Positions 25,849 to 33,901 of a DNA stretch of 64,000 bases are shown here, in pieces (position 1 is the stretch's first letter; each line of letters begins with the position of its first letter). The DNA lies in NCBI GenBank assembly GCA_965277425.1, contig CBDICR010000005.1, positions 310,001-374,000 on the forward strand, in the 5' to 3' direction. Both the position numbers and the translations under genes were made by a program. Origin of the DNA: Poindextera sp965277425 (GTDB lineage Bacteria; Pseudomonadota; Alphaproteobacteria; Caulobacterales; Caulobacteraceae). The notes beneath the pieces were generated by a model that was not told the DNA's origin, did not search any database, and saw only the letters and a list, made by a program, of their open reading frames with translations.

Positions 25849-26892
25849 GTGCAGGGAAGGCCGGAGAGATTGGTCGCCTTGGACGGCTGGCGCGCAATCA
25901 GCGCACTGATCGTCGTCGGCTGGCACCTCCAGCATTTTTCCTCGCTCGCCGGCGGATTAGGCGCTCTGCCCGGGCTGAACGGCACGGTCGGCGTCGAGCT
26001 TTTCTTCGGAATCAGCGGCTTTGTGATCGGCCGGAGTTTGCTGGCCGAGCGCGCGGCGATGGGCGAGATCTCGCTGGCCGGGTTCTATATCCGGCGAGTC
26101 TTTCGGATCGTCCCGCCTCTTCTTTTGTACGTCGTCGTCATCGAACTGCTGGCCCAATTCGGGATCCTCGAAAACGCCGCCAGAGGCTCAATCAACGCCC
26201 TCACCTTCTCCTGCAATCTGATCGGTTCGGCCTGCGGTGGATACGCCGGGGGCCACACCTGGAGCCTGTCGGTCGAAGAACAGTTCTATCTGATTATTCC
26301 GCTGGTCCTGGCCCTCGTCACCGCGCGTTCGAAAGCCGCTCTGACCACCGTTCTGCTGGCCTACCCGATTTTCGTCGTCGCCCTCTTCGTGGCGCGCTGC
26401 ACGTTCGCCGCCAGTGTCCTGTCGCAGTTCACGACCATCGCCCTCGGGGTGGCCTGCGCCCTGCATGAAGACCGGCTTCGGCGGATCGTGACGGCGACGC
26501 CGGGTTGGACGATCTTTCCAGCATTGGCGGCGGTCTTCGTTCTGCGGGGGCTGCATCCGGCGGCGACGACCGACGCGCTCCAGATCGTGCTCGTGTCACC
26601 CCTGGTCATGTATGTCTTGCTGGCGACCGCCTTACGGCCTTCGGTCCTGTCCGGTCTCCTCGCCAGCCGGCCGTTGCAGGTCTTAGGAATGGCCTCCTAC
26701 AGCTTCTACCTCTGGCAGCAGCTCGCCACCTATCCCTTCCCAGGCGCCGGCGTCTGGCTCTATCTCGCGTCCTTATCCATCTGTGTCATCGTCGCCCTGT
26801 CGTCCTATCACTGGGTCGAGAAGCCCTTGATCGGTCTCGGCGCCAAGCTTTCGCGGCGCGCGCGGCGGCAGCGGGTCCCCGTCCCCGCATGA
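25849..26892 (+). CDS. Acyltransferase 3 family membrane protein (OafA/YrhL type)
   Basis: 347 residues from a GTG (MQGRPERLVALDGWRAISA); a TTG at 25789 is an alternative. About ten membrane segments. ALDGWRAISALIVVGWH contains the conserved first-helix histidine, and TWSLSVEEQFYLI is the second family signature. Such proteins transfer acetyl or other acyl groups to cell-surface or secreted glycans. It has no terminal SGNH domain. It is inserted between cpaA and the pilin gene and may modify a surface glycan; the acceptor is unknown. Confidence 0.85.
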   Translation: MQGRPERLVALDGWRAISALIVVGWHLQHFSSLAGGLGALPGLNGTVGVELFFGISGFVIGRSLLAERAAMGEISLAGFYIRRVFRIVPPLLLYVVVIELLAQFGILENAARGSINALTFSCNLIGSACGGYAGGHTWSLSVEEQFYLIIPLVLALVTARSKAALTTVLLAYPIFVVALFVARCTFAASVLSQFTTIALGVACALHEDRLRRIVTATPGWTIFPALAAVFVLRGLHPAATTDALQIVLVSPLVMYVLLATALRPSVLSGLLASRPLQVLGMASYSFYLWQQLATYPFPGAGVWLYLASLSICVIVALSSYHWVEKPLIGLGAKLSRRARRQRVPVPA

Positions 26893-26908
26893 AGCAAGGC
26901 CTGCAGAG

Positions 26909-28528
26909 CTAATCTAGTCCGAGGGATGACTGGACAAGACAGGGCGATTGAAATTCCGCATCGTCATTGCTTTTCAGCTCAACGGTCCAGCGGCGCCGCG
27001 CCCAGCGAAAAAGGCCCAGCAGGACGCAGAGCGGGATCAGCCATTCGACCCTGGACTGGTAGCGATCATAAGGACCTGACAGGGCGCCGCAGATGAGCGC
27101 GTTGGCCAGGACGAGGCAGACCGCGCAGACGGCGAACGGCCGCAGGCGATCCTCATCGGCCTCTGCGGCGGGCCGGGAAAACAGCCCGAGGGCGAGGAGC
27201 GCGAACGAGGCCCAGACCATGGCGCCCTGCAGCGCCGCCAGCGGGCCGATGTCGAGTTCACCGCAGGCTTGGCCGGCGCCCCGCGCCGCGCAGTTCGCCG
27301 CGCCGGGCGTGATCGCCACGATCTGATCGCGCCGTTGCGTATGCTCGCGCATCAGCCCCTGGAGGCTGTCGAAATCGCGATTGACCCCGAAATCCATGAA
27401 AGCCGCCGCGCCGTTGGCGAGCGCGGACCTGAGCAGGTTCGGCCCGTCGGTCTCCAAGGCGCCCAGGACCAGACGGTTCTGTTCGGCGACAAACCGCTCC
27501 CGATGGTCGGCCTGCGCGTCGCTGACCGCCTGAAACTGGATCTGATCGTAGAGCCGCGAGGGGTCGCTTGGCGGTGAGGTTGGCGGCGCTTGGAGCGGAT
27601 AGATGCCGAGGTAGTATTCCGGGTAGACCGGTCGCGCGTCGGCCAGGTCGCAGGCGGCCAGTCCGGTTCGCGCGCAGGTTTGCCGCAGATAGGGCTGGGC
27701 GCCGCCGTCGGCGAGAATACGGCTCGCGGCGAAAGGGGCCATGTGCGGCGGACGTCCGAACCCCCTGTCCATCAGAAGTCTGCCCCCGAGGAAAAGGGCG
27801 AGCGCCAACCCCAGCGCGGCGGCGATCGGAAGGACGCTCGCGCGCAGCCTGGGACCCGCGCGCAGATGAAGCGTGACGCCAAGCATCGCGGCGACCGCCA
27901 GATTGAGGCCATTTTCGCTATGAGCCAGGGCCGCGTAGGTCATCACGGCGCCAAGGCCGAGCCGCGCGCCGAGGCCGAACCGATCGGGGCTGGCGATCAG
28001 AGCGCAGGCGGCCAGAAGCGCCAAGCCGCCGAACACGTCCGGCATGGCGTAGGCGGCCTCGAACCCCAGGCTTGTGAGCAGGGCGAGCGCGGCGACAAGC
28101 GCAAGCCAGGCCAGTCCGGACAGGGTCGGAACCAGGGCGCGGACGACGACGCGAACCGTCCACGCCGCCGCCGCGGCCTGCAGGGCGGCGACCAGCCACA
28201 GTCCGCCGGCGCGGGTCAGCAGATAGAAGGGAACCGCGTAGAAGGCCGATCGCGCCGTCAGCAAGGTGAGGGTGAAGCGCAGATCGCCGGGGCTCGCGCC
28301 ATGGGCGCCGATTTCCCAGCCATGCAAGGGCCGACCGGCGATCCAGGGCTGACCGGCCTGCGGCCACGGCCGCAGCAGGGCCTCGTATATGTCACGCCCC
28401 CAACCCCAGTAGGCGGGCGTATCGTAGAAAACAAAAGGCCGGCCCCAAAGGACCGCCGGCAGAAGAAGAATGATTGCACCGGCCGGGACCCAGACTAGGG
28501 TGCGAGCGGTCGACATCAGGCCTGACAT
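26909..28528 (-). CDS. Large polytopic membrane protein, possibly GT-C glycosyltransferase-like
   Basis: 539 residues from ATG 28528 (MSGLMSTARTLVW); ATG 28516 is equally possible. I do not recognise the family. Ten or more hydrophobic segments are visible. The first one is followed by a short loop with FYDTPAYWGWGRD, an acidic loop in the place where GT-C glycosyltransferases hold their catalytic Asp, and further on come MPDVFGGL and a soluble insertion (about 250-420) with several cysteines (RQTCARTGLAACD; NCAARGAGQAC). A late GPYDRYQSRVEW loop resembles those of polyprenyl-linked sugar transferases. Sits between pilin and cpaA; end overlaps nothing. Function is inference only. Confidence 0.6.
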   Translation of the reverse strand: MSGLMSTARTLVWVPAGAIILLLPAVLWGRPFVFYDTPAYWGWGRDIYEALLRPWPQAGQPWIAGRPLHGWEIGAHGASPGDLRFTLTLLTARSAFYAVPFYLLTRAGGLWLVAALQAAAAAWTVRVVVRALVPTLSGLAWLALVAALALLTSLGFEAAYAMPDVFGGLALLAACALIASPDRFGLGARLGLGAVMTYAALAHSENGLNLAVAAMLGVTLHLRAGPRLRASVLPIAAALGLALALFLGGRLLMDRGFGRPPHMAPFAASRILADGGAQPYLRQTCARTGLAACDLADARPVYPEYYLGIYPLQAPPTSPPSDPSRLYDQIQFQAVSDAQADHRERFVAEQNRLVLGALETDGPNLLRSALANGAAAFMDFGVNRDFDSLQGLMREHTQRRDQIVAITPGAANCAARGAGQACGELDIGPLAALQGAMVWASFALLALGLFSRPAAEADEDRLRPFAVCAVCLVLANALICGALSGPYDRYQSRVEWLIPLCVLLGLFRWARRRWTVELKSNDDAEFQSPCLVQSSLGLD

Positions 28529-28545
28529 GATGGGCTGGTCTCGAC

Positions 28546-28584
28546 AACGTAAAGAGGCCGCGACGTTCTGAACGCCGCGGCCTC
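28546..28584 (-). terminator. Intrinsic terminator of the pilin gene
   Basis: A 14-bp stem with one G-U pair (28554-28567 with 28571-28584) and a 3-base loop is followed on the minus strand by TTTACGTT. It is 28 bases after the pilin stop codon and would separate pilin transcription from the membrane protein gene downstream. Confidence 0.8.
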
Positions 28585-28611
28585 CCGACAACTCTAAGCT
28601 CTTAACGGCGA

Positions 28612-28773
28612 CTAGAGCGAGGTGTTGATCGTGTTGAACTTGGTGCTCAGCGAACTGCCGACGCTGCTGACGGCGCCGATGATGACGACCGCGATGAGCG
28701 CGACGATGAGGCCGTATTCGATGGCCGTGGCGCCTGACTCGTTCTTGGCGAAACGCGTGACGAACTTGGACAT
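28612..28773 (-). CDS. pilA: Flp/PilA-family type IVb pilin
   Basis: 53 residues from ATG 28773 (MSKFVTRFAKNESG). Cleavage after Gly14 by CpaA leaves a mature pilin starting ATAIEYGLIVALIAVVI, with Glu at position 5 and Tyr at position 6 as in all Flp pilins, one hydrophobic helix and a short SLSTKFNTINTSL tail. It is the major subunit of the pilus built by the cpa genes. It has its own terminator and an upstream CtrA-type motif, as expected for the abundant subunit. Confidence 0.95.
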   Translation of the reverse strand: MSKFVTRFAKNESGATAIEYGLIVALIAVVIIGAVSSVGSSLSTKFNTINTSL

Positions 28774-29080
28774 TGCTTGATCTCCTGTTTCAGCAAGCAT
28801 TGGACTGGAGGTTCAAGCCGTCCGGCCTGCTCGCCCCCGAAAACAAGGCGAATTTGCACCACCGCGCTTAATGCCCAGTAAACAGCAGAGTATTGGGCGA
28901 TATATTTGTTTGGTTGACGAATATTTACTATTACTTTTGCTTAACCATGCCCTCGGCAGGGCTCAATTTTTCAGCCTCGCACGCATTATGATTCTCACGC
29001 GAACGCTCGGGCGCGGTTTTCAGCATTTGTTGACCATTCCAGCTCAAATCTGTCTCGTTCGTTTATCAAGGAATTCGGTC
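28774..29080. other. Divergent promoter region between pilA and the periplasmic pilus gene
   Basis: This 307-base gap has no gene. It is markedly A+T-rich from about 28880 to 28945 compared with its surroundings. It holds one CtrA-type motif (28868-28882), a TTAACCAT half-site (28941-28948), a TTGACG hexamer (28914-28919) and, on the minus strand, an AGGAGAT ribosome site before pilA. It probably drives pilA leftward and the periplasmic pilus gene rightward. Confidence 0.6.
28868..28882. promoter_or_regulatory. Candidate CtrA-binding site upstream of pilA
   Basis: TTAA-N7-TAAA matches seven of eight consensus positions. It is about 95 bases before the pilin start. pilA is a direct CtrA target in Caulobacter crescentus, which makes the site plausible. 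Confidence 0.5.
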
Positions 29081-29557
29081 ATGCGCCGATCGATCTGGAT
29101 GCTTTCGATGGCGCTCGCGACGCTGCTCAGCGCCGGGTCGGCCTCCGCCGCCCTTACGCTCGACCTCAACCAGAGCCTCCGCGTGGCGCTGCATGGAACC
29201 GCGGCCAACGTTTTCGTCGCCGATCCCGCCGTGGCCGACGTGGCCATGATCGATCCTCACAGCGTGATCGTCCTGGGCAAGGGCTATGGCGTGACCCAGG
29301 TGCTGGTCACCGACCATTCTGGCCACACCCTGATGGACAGCGCCGTCGCCGTGATCGGCTCCGGCGCCGGCCGTGTCACCGTCTATAGGGGCGTGGCGGC
29401 GCAGGACTATCATTGCAGCAGCCGTTGCGAGACGATGACGGTCGCCGGCGGGGCGCCGGGCGGCGGGAGCCCGAATAGCGGCGGCGGCGGCGACAACGCG
29501 CCGTTGAACGTCGGGCCGCCGGTGACCGCAACCCCCGTCTCTCCCGTGCATCCTTAA
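29081..29557 (+). CDS. Stand-alone secretin-N-type pilus assembly protein
   Basis: 158 residues from ATG 29081 with an AAGGAATT ribosome site. Signal peptide (about 1-24, ending ASA) followed by one domain (about 25-100) like the N-terminal pilus domain of CpaC: LDLNQSLRVALHG, then VFVADPAVADVAMIDPHSVIVLGKGYGVTQVLVTD in sequence. A cysteine pair (DYHCSSRCE, about 118-126) and a Gly/Ser/Pro-rich tail end the protein. It lacks the secretin barrel, so it may be a soluble periplasmic partner of CpaC. First of a rightward series with tadE and tadF. Confidence 0.75.
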   Translation: MRRSIWMLSMALATLLSAGSASAALTLDLNQSLRVALHGTAANVFVADPAVADVAMIDPHSVIVLGKGYGVTQVLVTDHSGHTLMDSAVAVIGSGAGRVTVYRGVAAQDYHCSSRCETMTVAGGAPGGGSPNSGGGGDNAPLNVGPPVTATPVSPVHP

Positions 29558-29593
29558 GGCCTCGGTCTCGATACTCTGACCCAATCTACGAGC

Positions 29594-29608
29594 TTAAGCG
29601 TCGATAAA
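29594..29608. promoter_or_regulatory. Candidate CtrA-binding site upstream of tadE
   Basis: TTAA-N7-TAAA, seven of eight consensus positions and the same deviation as in the pilA site. It is 25 bases before the tadE start codon, in the 75-base gap after the preceding gene. Confidence 0.4.
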
Positions 29609-29632
29609 GGACGTAGCGCTAGACTTGAGCCC

Positions 29633-30196
29633 ATGCCGTCCATGCCCTCCGCATTCAGCCGTCTCCAGCGCTTTGCGCGGCGCTTCACCGAAGGCCGCCG
29701 CGGCGCGGCCGCGGTCGAGTTCGCACTGATATCGATTCCCTTCTTCGCGTTGATGTTCGGCATTATCGAGGTTGGCCTTATCTACGTCATGGCGGTCACG
29801 CTCGAGGCGGCGACCAACGACGCGGCGAGAGAGATTCGCACCGGCCAGCTGCAGAGCCAGGGCTCTCCCGCGACCGCGGCCTCGTTCAAATCGCGGGTCT
29901 GCAGTCAGCTGGGCTGGCTGGGTTCGAACTGCGCCTCGAATCTCAGCGTCCAGGTGCAGACCTTCACCAACTTCCAGACCATCACCCAGCCCAGCCCGAT
30001 CCAGAACGGCGCGATCAACCAGAGCAATCTGGCGTTCAGCGTGGGCGGCCCTGGCGACATCGTGCTGGTGCAGACCTTCTACCAGTGGACGGTGCTGGCG
30101 CCGGCGCTCGACCACATCGGCACGCCGCTTTCCGGCGGCAAGATGTTGCTGACGTCCACGGCGGTGTTCCGCAACGAGCCTTACGGGTCGACCTGA
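29633..30196 (+). CDS. tadE: TadE-family pseudopilin
   Basis: 187 residues. A basic N-terminus leads to a type IVb prepilin-like cleavage site RRG/AAAVEFALI (Gly24, Glu29) and one hydrophobic helix. The rest is a periplasmic domain with two cysteines (VCSQLGWLGSNCAS). TadE-type pseudopilins are processed by the prepilin peptidase and needed for Flp pilus formation. Its TGA stop shares a base with the ATG of the next gene, indicating coupling. Confidence 0.85.
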   Translation: MPSMPSAFSRLQRFARRFTEGRRGAAAVEFALISIPFFALMFGIIEVGLIYVMAVTLEAATNDAAREIRTGQLQSQGSPATAASFKSRVCSQLGWLGSNCASNLSVQVQTFTNFQTITQPSPIQNGAINQSNLAFSVGGPGDIVLVQTFYQWTVLAPALDHIGTPLSGGKMLLTSTAVFRNEPYGST

Positions 30197-30744
30197 TGCG
30201 ACCGTTGCAGCGTCCTGGCCGATTTTTGTGCGATCGAAAGGGCCTCGCGGCCATCGAGTTCGCCCTTATCGCGCCGATCATGATCCTGGCCTATTTCGGC
30301 GTGGCCGAGTTCTGCGGCGCGATGCTGGCCGAGCGCAAGGCCAGCCACGTCGCCTCGGCGATCGGCGACCTGGCCGCGCAGTATTCCAGCCTGCAGGCCA
30401 GCGACATCGCCAACTTCTTCGCCGCCGGCGACGCCATCATGTCGCCGAGTTCGACGACCAGCCTGCAGATGCGCATCTCAGTGGTTCGGGAAAACGCCGC
30501 CGGCACCGCCGCCACCGTTCTGTGGAGTTGCCCGAGCAGCAACTGGACAGCGCTCGGGACGGGGACGCCGGTCGCTCTCCAGACCAATCTGATCGGCGCC
30601 GGGCAGAGCGTCGTCATGTCCGAGGTCCAGTACACCTACACCTCGCCCGCCAATTATCTGCTCAAGACCGTGCCCTATTCGGACACCTTCTACCTGCGCC
30701 CGCGCATCGTCGATCCGATCCCCTTGCCGACCGGCGGCTGTTAG
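30196..30744 (+). CDS. TadE/TadF-family pseudopilin (second copy)
   Basis: 182 residues from the ATG that overlaps the tadE stop (TGATG). It carries the processing site RKG/LAAIEFALIAP (Gly16, Glu21) with one hydrophobic segment, then a periplasmic domain with VLWSCPSSNW and a terminal GGC. TadE and TadF usually occur as a pair, as here. Its last four bases overlap the end of the convergent aminotransferase gene. Confidence 0.83.
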   Translation: MRPLQRPGRFLCDRKGLAAIEFALIAPIMILAYFGVAEFCGAMLAERKASHVASAIGDLAAQYSSLQASDIANFFAAGDAIMSPSSTTSLQMRISVVRENAAGTAATVLWSCPSSNWTALGTGTPVALQTNLIGAGQSVVMSEVQYTYTSPANYLLKTVPYSDTFYLRPRIVDPIPLPTGGC

Positions 30745-31535
30745 ACGCGCCCCGACATCGCCGCCCAGGCCGCGGCCAGGGACGCCGTCACCGGATGCGG
30801 CGACAGATCGCGATCTTCAAACCGGCTCACGGCGCGCAGGCCGACCAGGCTGTTGGTGAGGAAGATCGCCTCGGCCGTTCGCAGCGCCTCGGCGCCGGCG
30901 CGCGCTTCGCCGGCGTCCAGGTCCATGGCGGCCGCCAGGTTCAGCACCTGCGCCCGCGTGATCCCGTCCAGCACGCCGCAGTCGAGCGCCGGCGTATGCA
31001 GCCGCCCGTCCCGCAGCCAGAAGAGGTTGGCCGCCGCCGCGCAGGCGACCTCGCCGGCCGTATTCAACATCACCGCCTCGTCCGCGCCGACCGCCAGCGC
31101 CTCGCGACGGGCCAAGACATTGTCGAGATAGGCGAGCGTCTTCAGCCGCGACGTCGGCGAGCCCTGATTGCGCCGGATGGACGCGATGGCGAGACTCGCC
31201 GGCTCACGCGTCTCCGGCGCCAATGCGGCCGTCACGAGCAACCGCGGCTCAACCGCGGCCGGGCGAATCAATCCCCGGCCGCCGGATCCCGCCGTCCAGG
31301 TCAGCCGCGCCGCCGCGCGAATCGCCGTCAGGCCCGTCTCGACCAGAGCCGCTTCGACCGCGCCTCGCACCAAGGCGCGCTCCGGGGTCGGGAGGCCCAG
31401 AGCCCGGCACCCGCGCGCGAGCCGGGCCAGATGCTCATCAAGGAACAGCGGCCGACCGGACAGAACCAGGATGGTCTCGAACAGGCCGTCGCCGAGCAGG
31501 AACCCCCGGTCGTCCGGCGCAATCGCACTCGTCAC
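30741..31535 (-). CDS. Aminotransferase class IV (aminodeoxychorismate lyase / branched-chain or D-amino-acid type)
   Basis: 264 residues from a GTG at 31535 that overlaps the stop of the upstream MFS gene by four bases. PLP fold-type IV: DDRGFLLGDGLFETI at the N-terminus, LKTLAYLDN with the PLP lysine, and the GVLDGITRAQVL loop. These fit PabC-like 4-amino-4-deoxychorismate lyase as well as the broader class; the sequence does not decide the substrate. No pabA/pabB nearby. Its 3' end meets tadF with a four-base overlap. Confidence 0.75.
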   Translation of the reverse strand: MTSAIAPDDRGFLLGDGLFETILVLSGRPLFLDEHLARLARGCRALGLPTPERALVRGAVEAALVETGLTAIRAAARLTWTAGSGGRGLIRPAAVEPRLLVTAALAPETREPASLAIASIRRNQGSPTSRLKTLAYLDNVLARREALAVGADEAVMLNTAGEVACAAAANLFWLRDGRLHTPALDCGVLDGITRAQVLNLAAAMDLDAGEARAGAEALRTAEAIFLTNSLVGLRAVSRFEDRDLSPHPVTASLAAAWAAMSGRV

Positions 31536-32971
31536 GCCGTCCCTGGCCGATCGTCGCCGCGCACGAACATCAGGCCGGCGAATCCGATCGCCAGCAGGAT
31601 GGAGATCATGGCGAAGCCGCCCTGCTGGGTTTTGAAGACATGCGTGCCGAAACTGACCATGGACGGCGCCAGCCACGCCGTCGCCGTGCCGGACAGCGCA
31701 TAGACCCCGAAGAAGGTCCCGGTCTGCGCCGGCGGCGTCAGCCGCGTCAGCAGGGTGCGGCTCGATGCGTACTGGGCGGTGATGAAGGTGGCGTTGGAGA
31801 AGCCGATCAGCAGGAACACCCACTCCGGCAAGGTGCGGAAGAAGGGACCGTTCCACAAGGGCCCATGCAGGGCTGCATTGTAATGCCAGAAGAACAGGAT
31901 GCGGTCGGGCGCCATGCCGAGGATGGCGAAGATGCCGAGCAGCGACATGCCGATCTCGATCTGCACCGCCCGTTTCGGCCCTAGTCTTGCGTCCAGCCAG
32001 CCGCCGACGAAGCCGCCGAACACCGCCAATATGGTCAGGATGATGCCGTAGAACAGCATCTCCAGCGCCCCCCAGCGCATCACGCCGGTGGCGTAGACGC
32101 CGCTGAACAGCAGCACCGCGGTCATGCCGTCGACATAGAACATGCGCGATCCGAGATAGATGGCCGCGTCGCGATAGTTTCGCATGGCCGCCACCATGGC
32201 GATCACGTCCTTGAAGCCGGTCGAGAGCGCGGTGAAGACCGAGGTCTTGGTGCGGGCCGCGTCCGGCGTGAACAGGAAGAGCGGGATGGAGCCCAGAGCC
32301 AGCAGGACCGCCGCCATCGGGGCGACGATGCGATCGGTCTCGTACAGGGCCGGGTTGAGCCCGAACAGCGGCGCCCTTGGAACCCAGGCCCAGTCCACAT
32401 GGCCCGGAAGCGCGAAGGCCCAGGCGACGAAGGTCAGGGCCGCGAGCGCGAAGGCGTTGGCAAGGGCGAGCGCCAGGGACGAGGCCTTGTGCGCCCCGCC
32501 CATGCCGGCCGCGCGCACCAGCATCGAATTGTGCAACACCTCGGAATAGGAGAACAGCACGCCGATCACGGTGGCGATGGCGATGACCGCGCCGACGGAC
32601 AAGCCCTTATGGTCGGGGGTGGTGAACCAGAGCGACCAGATCAGCGGAACCATCAGGCCCACGATCAGGCCCAGCCAGCCCTTGCGTCGGCCCAGCCGGT
32701 CGATGGCCGCGCCCAGAAAAGGCGCGGTCGCCATCACGATCCAGCCGGAATACTGGCCATAGGACGCCACGGCCTCCTGTCCCTTCACCGGATCGCCGAC
32801 CACGACCGAGGCGAAATAGGGCATGAAGATGTAGATGGTGATCAAGATCACATAGGGGTCGCGGCCGCCCTCGAAGATCGACCAGGACGCCCCGCCGAGC
32901 GTGAGTTTGGTCGATGACGGGCCGGCGCCCGCGGCCGGCCTCAGGTCAGCCTCGTTGATCAGCTCGCTCAC
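31532..32971 (-). CDS. MFS transporter, UMF1/Atg22-like
   Basis: 479 residues from GTG 32971 (MSELINEADLRP) with a GGGGTGAT ribosome site; the open frame extends to an ATG at 33013. About 12 membrane segments. SWSIFEGGRDPYVILITIYIF in the first segment and FSYSEVLHNSMLV are features of the Atg22/UMF1 branch, whose eukaryotic member exports vacuolar amino acids. Bacterial substrates are unknown. Forms a two-gene unit with the aminotransferase, which may suggest an amino-acid-related substrate. Confidence 0.78.
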   Translation of the reverse strand: MSELINEADLRPAAGAGPSSTKLTLGGASWSIFEGGRDPYVILITIYIFMPYFASVVVGDPVKGQEAVASYGQYSGWIVMATAPFLGAAIDRLGRRKGWLGLIVGLMVPLIWSLWFTTPDHKGLSVGAVIAIATVIGVLFSYSEVLHNSMLVRAAGMGGAHKASSLALALANAFALAALTFVAWAFALPGHVDWAWVPRAPLFGLNPALYETDRIVAPMAAVLLALGSIPLFLFTPDAARTKTSVFTALSTGFKDVIAMVAAMRNYRDAAIYLGSRMFYVDGMTAVLLFSGVYATGVMRWGALEMLFYGIILTILAVFGGFVGGWLDARLGPKRAVQIEIGMSLLGIFAILGMAPDRILFFWHYNAALHGPLWNGPFFRTLPEWVFLLIGFSNATFITAQYASSRTLLTRLTPPAQTGTFFGVYALSGTATAWLAPSMVSFGTHVFKTQQGGFAMISILLAIGFAGLMFVRGDDRPGTA

Positions 32972-33070
32972 GCAGATCACCCCCGAAGGACCGTCATTGC
33001 CGCCGCGGTCCAAGCGCCGGAGCCTAGAGGGTTTCTGCCGCTTGTCAGCCTGAAAAGCCCCGCGGGCGGC

Positions 33071-33850
33071 CTAGCCGAGCAGCCGGGCCTCGATCTGCTC
33101 GCGTAGAGCGGCGTCGACGCCCAGGGCGTGCTCGAGATAGGCGTCGATCGAGCCGTTCCGCGCCTCGATCGCCGCGAATGCCGCCTCCAGATAGGCGGCG
33201 TCGACCGATACGGCGGTGCGGACAGCCCTGTCGGTCGGCGTCCGGCCGGAGACCTCGACGATCATCTGGGCGACCGCCGGCAGCCTGCGCTCGAAGGAGG
33301 CGACCGTGTTGGTCAAAAGATAGTCATCGAAGATATCGTCACGGTGGGCGCCCGCCACATGGTGGGTCAGGGCGGCGAGCAGGCCGGTGCGGTCCTTGCC
33401 CGCCGTGCAGTGGATCAGCACCGCCCCGTCCGTCCGCCCGAGGGCGCCAAAATAGCGCGAGAACAGATCCAGGTGCCGATCGTCGAACGGCGCGCCGCGA
33501 TAATAGCCCAGCATGTAGTCGCGAAAGGCGCCTTCGCTGACGTCGGAGGCCCGGATGAACTCGATGAACGGATCGGAACTGGCCTCGTCGCCATCGTTTT
33601 CGATCAGTTCGGCGGCGAAGCCGTCGTGGCGGCGGGACGGCGTGCGAAGTCGCTCCTCGCCGCGTCTCAAGTCGACGACGACGGCGATGTCCAGCGCGGC
33701 GATGGCGGCCAGATCGGCCTTGGTCGCTTGGCCATGGTGAGCTGAACGATAGAGCCGCCGCGGCCTTATCCCGCGCCCGGCGGCCGTTGTGTAGCCGCCG
33801 AAGTCGCGGAAATTGTCGATGCCTTCGAGGCTGACGATTCGGGTATCCAT
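33071..33850 (-). CDS. Tyrosine-protein phosphatase (PF13350-type)
   Basis: 259 residues from ATG 33850. The signature HCTAGKDRTG gives nucleophile Cys148 and Arg154. The N-terminal GIDNFRDFGGYTT and RRLYRSAHHG elements are typical of the bacterial Y-phosphatase2/LipA-like family, which acts on phosphotyrosine or phosphoinositides. No signal peptide. Single gene; its substrate cannot be inferred from the neighbours. Confidence 0.87.
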   Translation of the reverse strand: MDTRIVSLEGIDNFRDFGGYTTAAGRGIRPRRLYRSAHHGQATKADLAAIAALDIAVVVDLRRGEERLRTPSRRHDGFAAELIENDGDEASSDPFIEFIRASDVSEGAFRDYMLGYYRGAPFDDRHLDLFSRYFGALGRTDGAVLIHCTAGKDRTGLLAALTHHVAGAHRDDIFDDYLLTNTVASFERRLPAVAQMIVEVSGRTPTDRAVRTAVSVDAAYLEAAFAAIEARNGSIDAYLEHALGVDAALREQIEARLLG

Positions 33851-33901
33851 GCCGCGCGTACTAGCCGCCAAATGTGACGAATACGAGGGCGGCCGCGCGC
33901 C

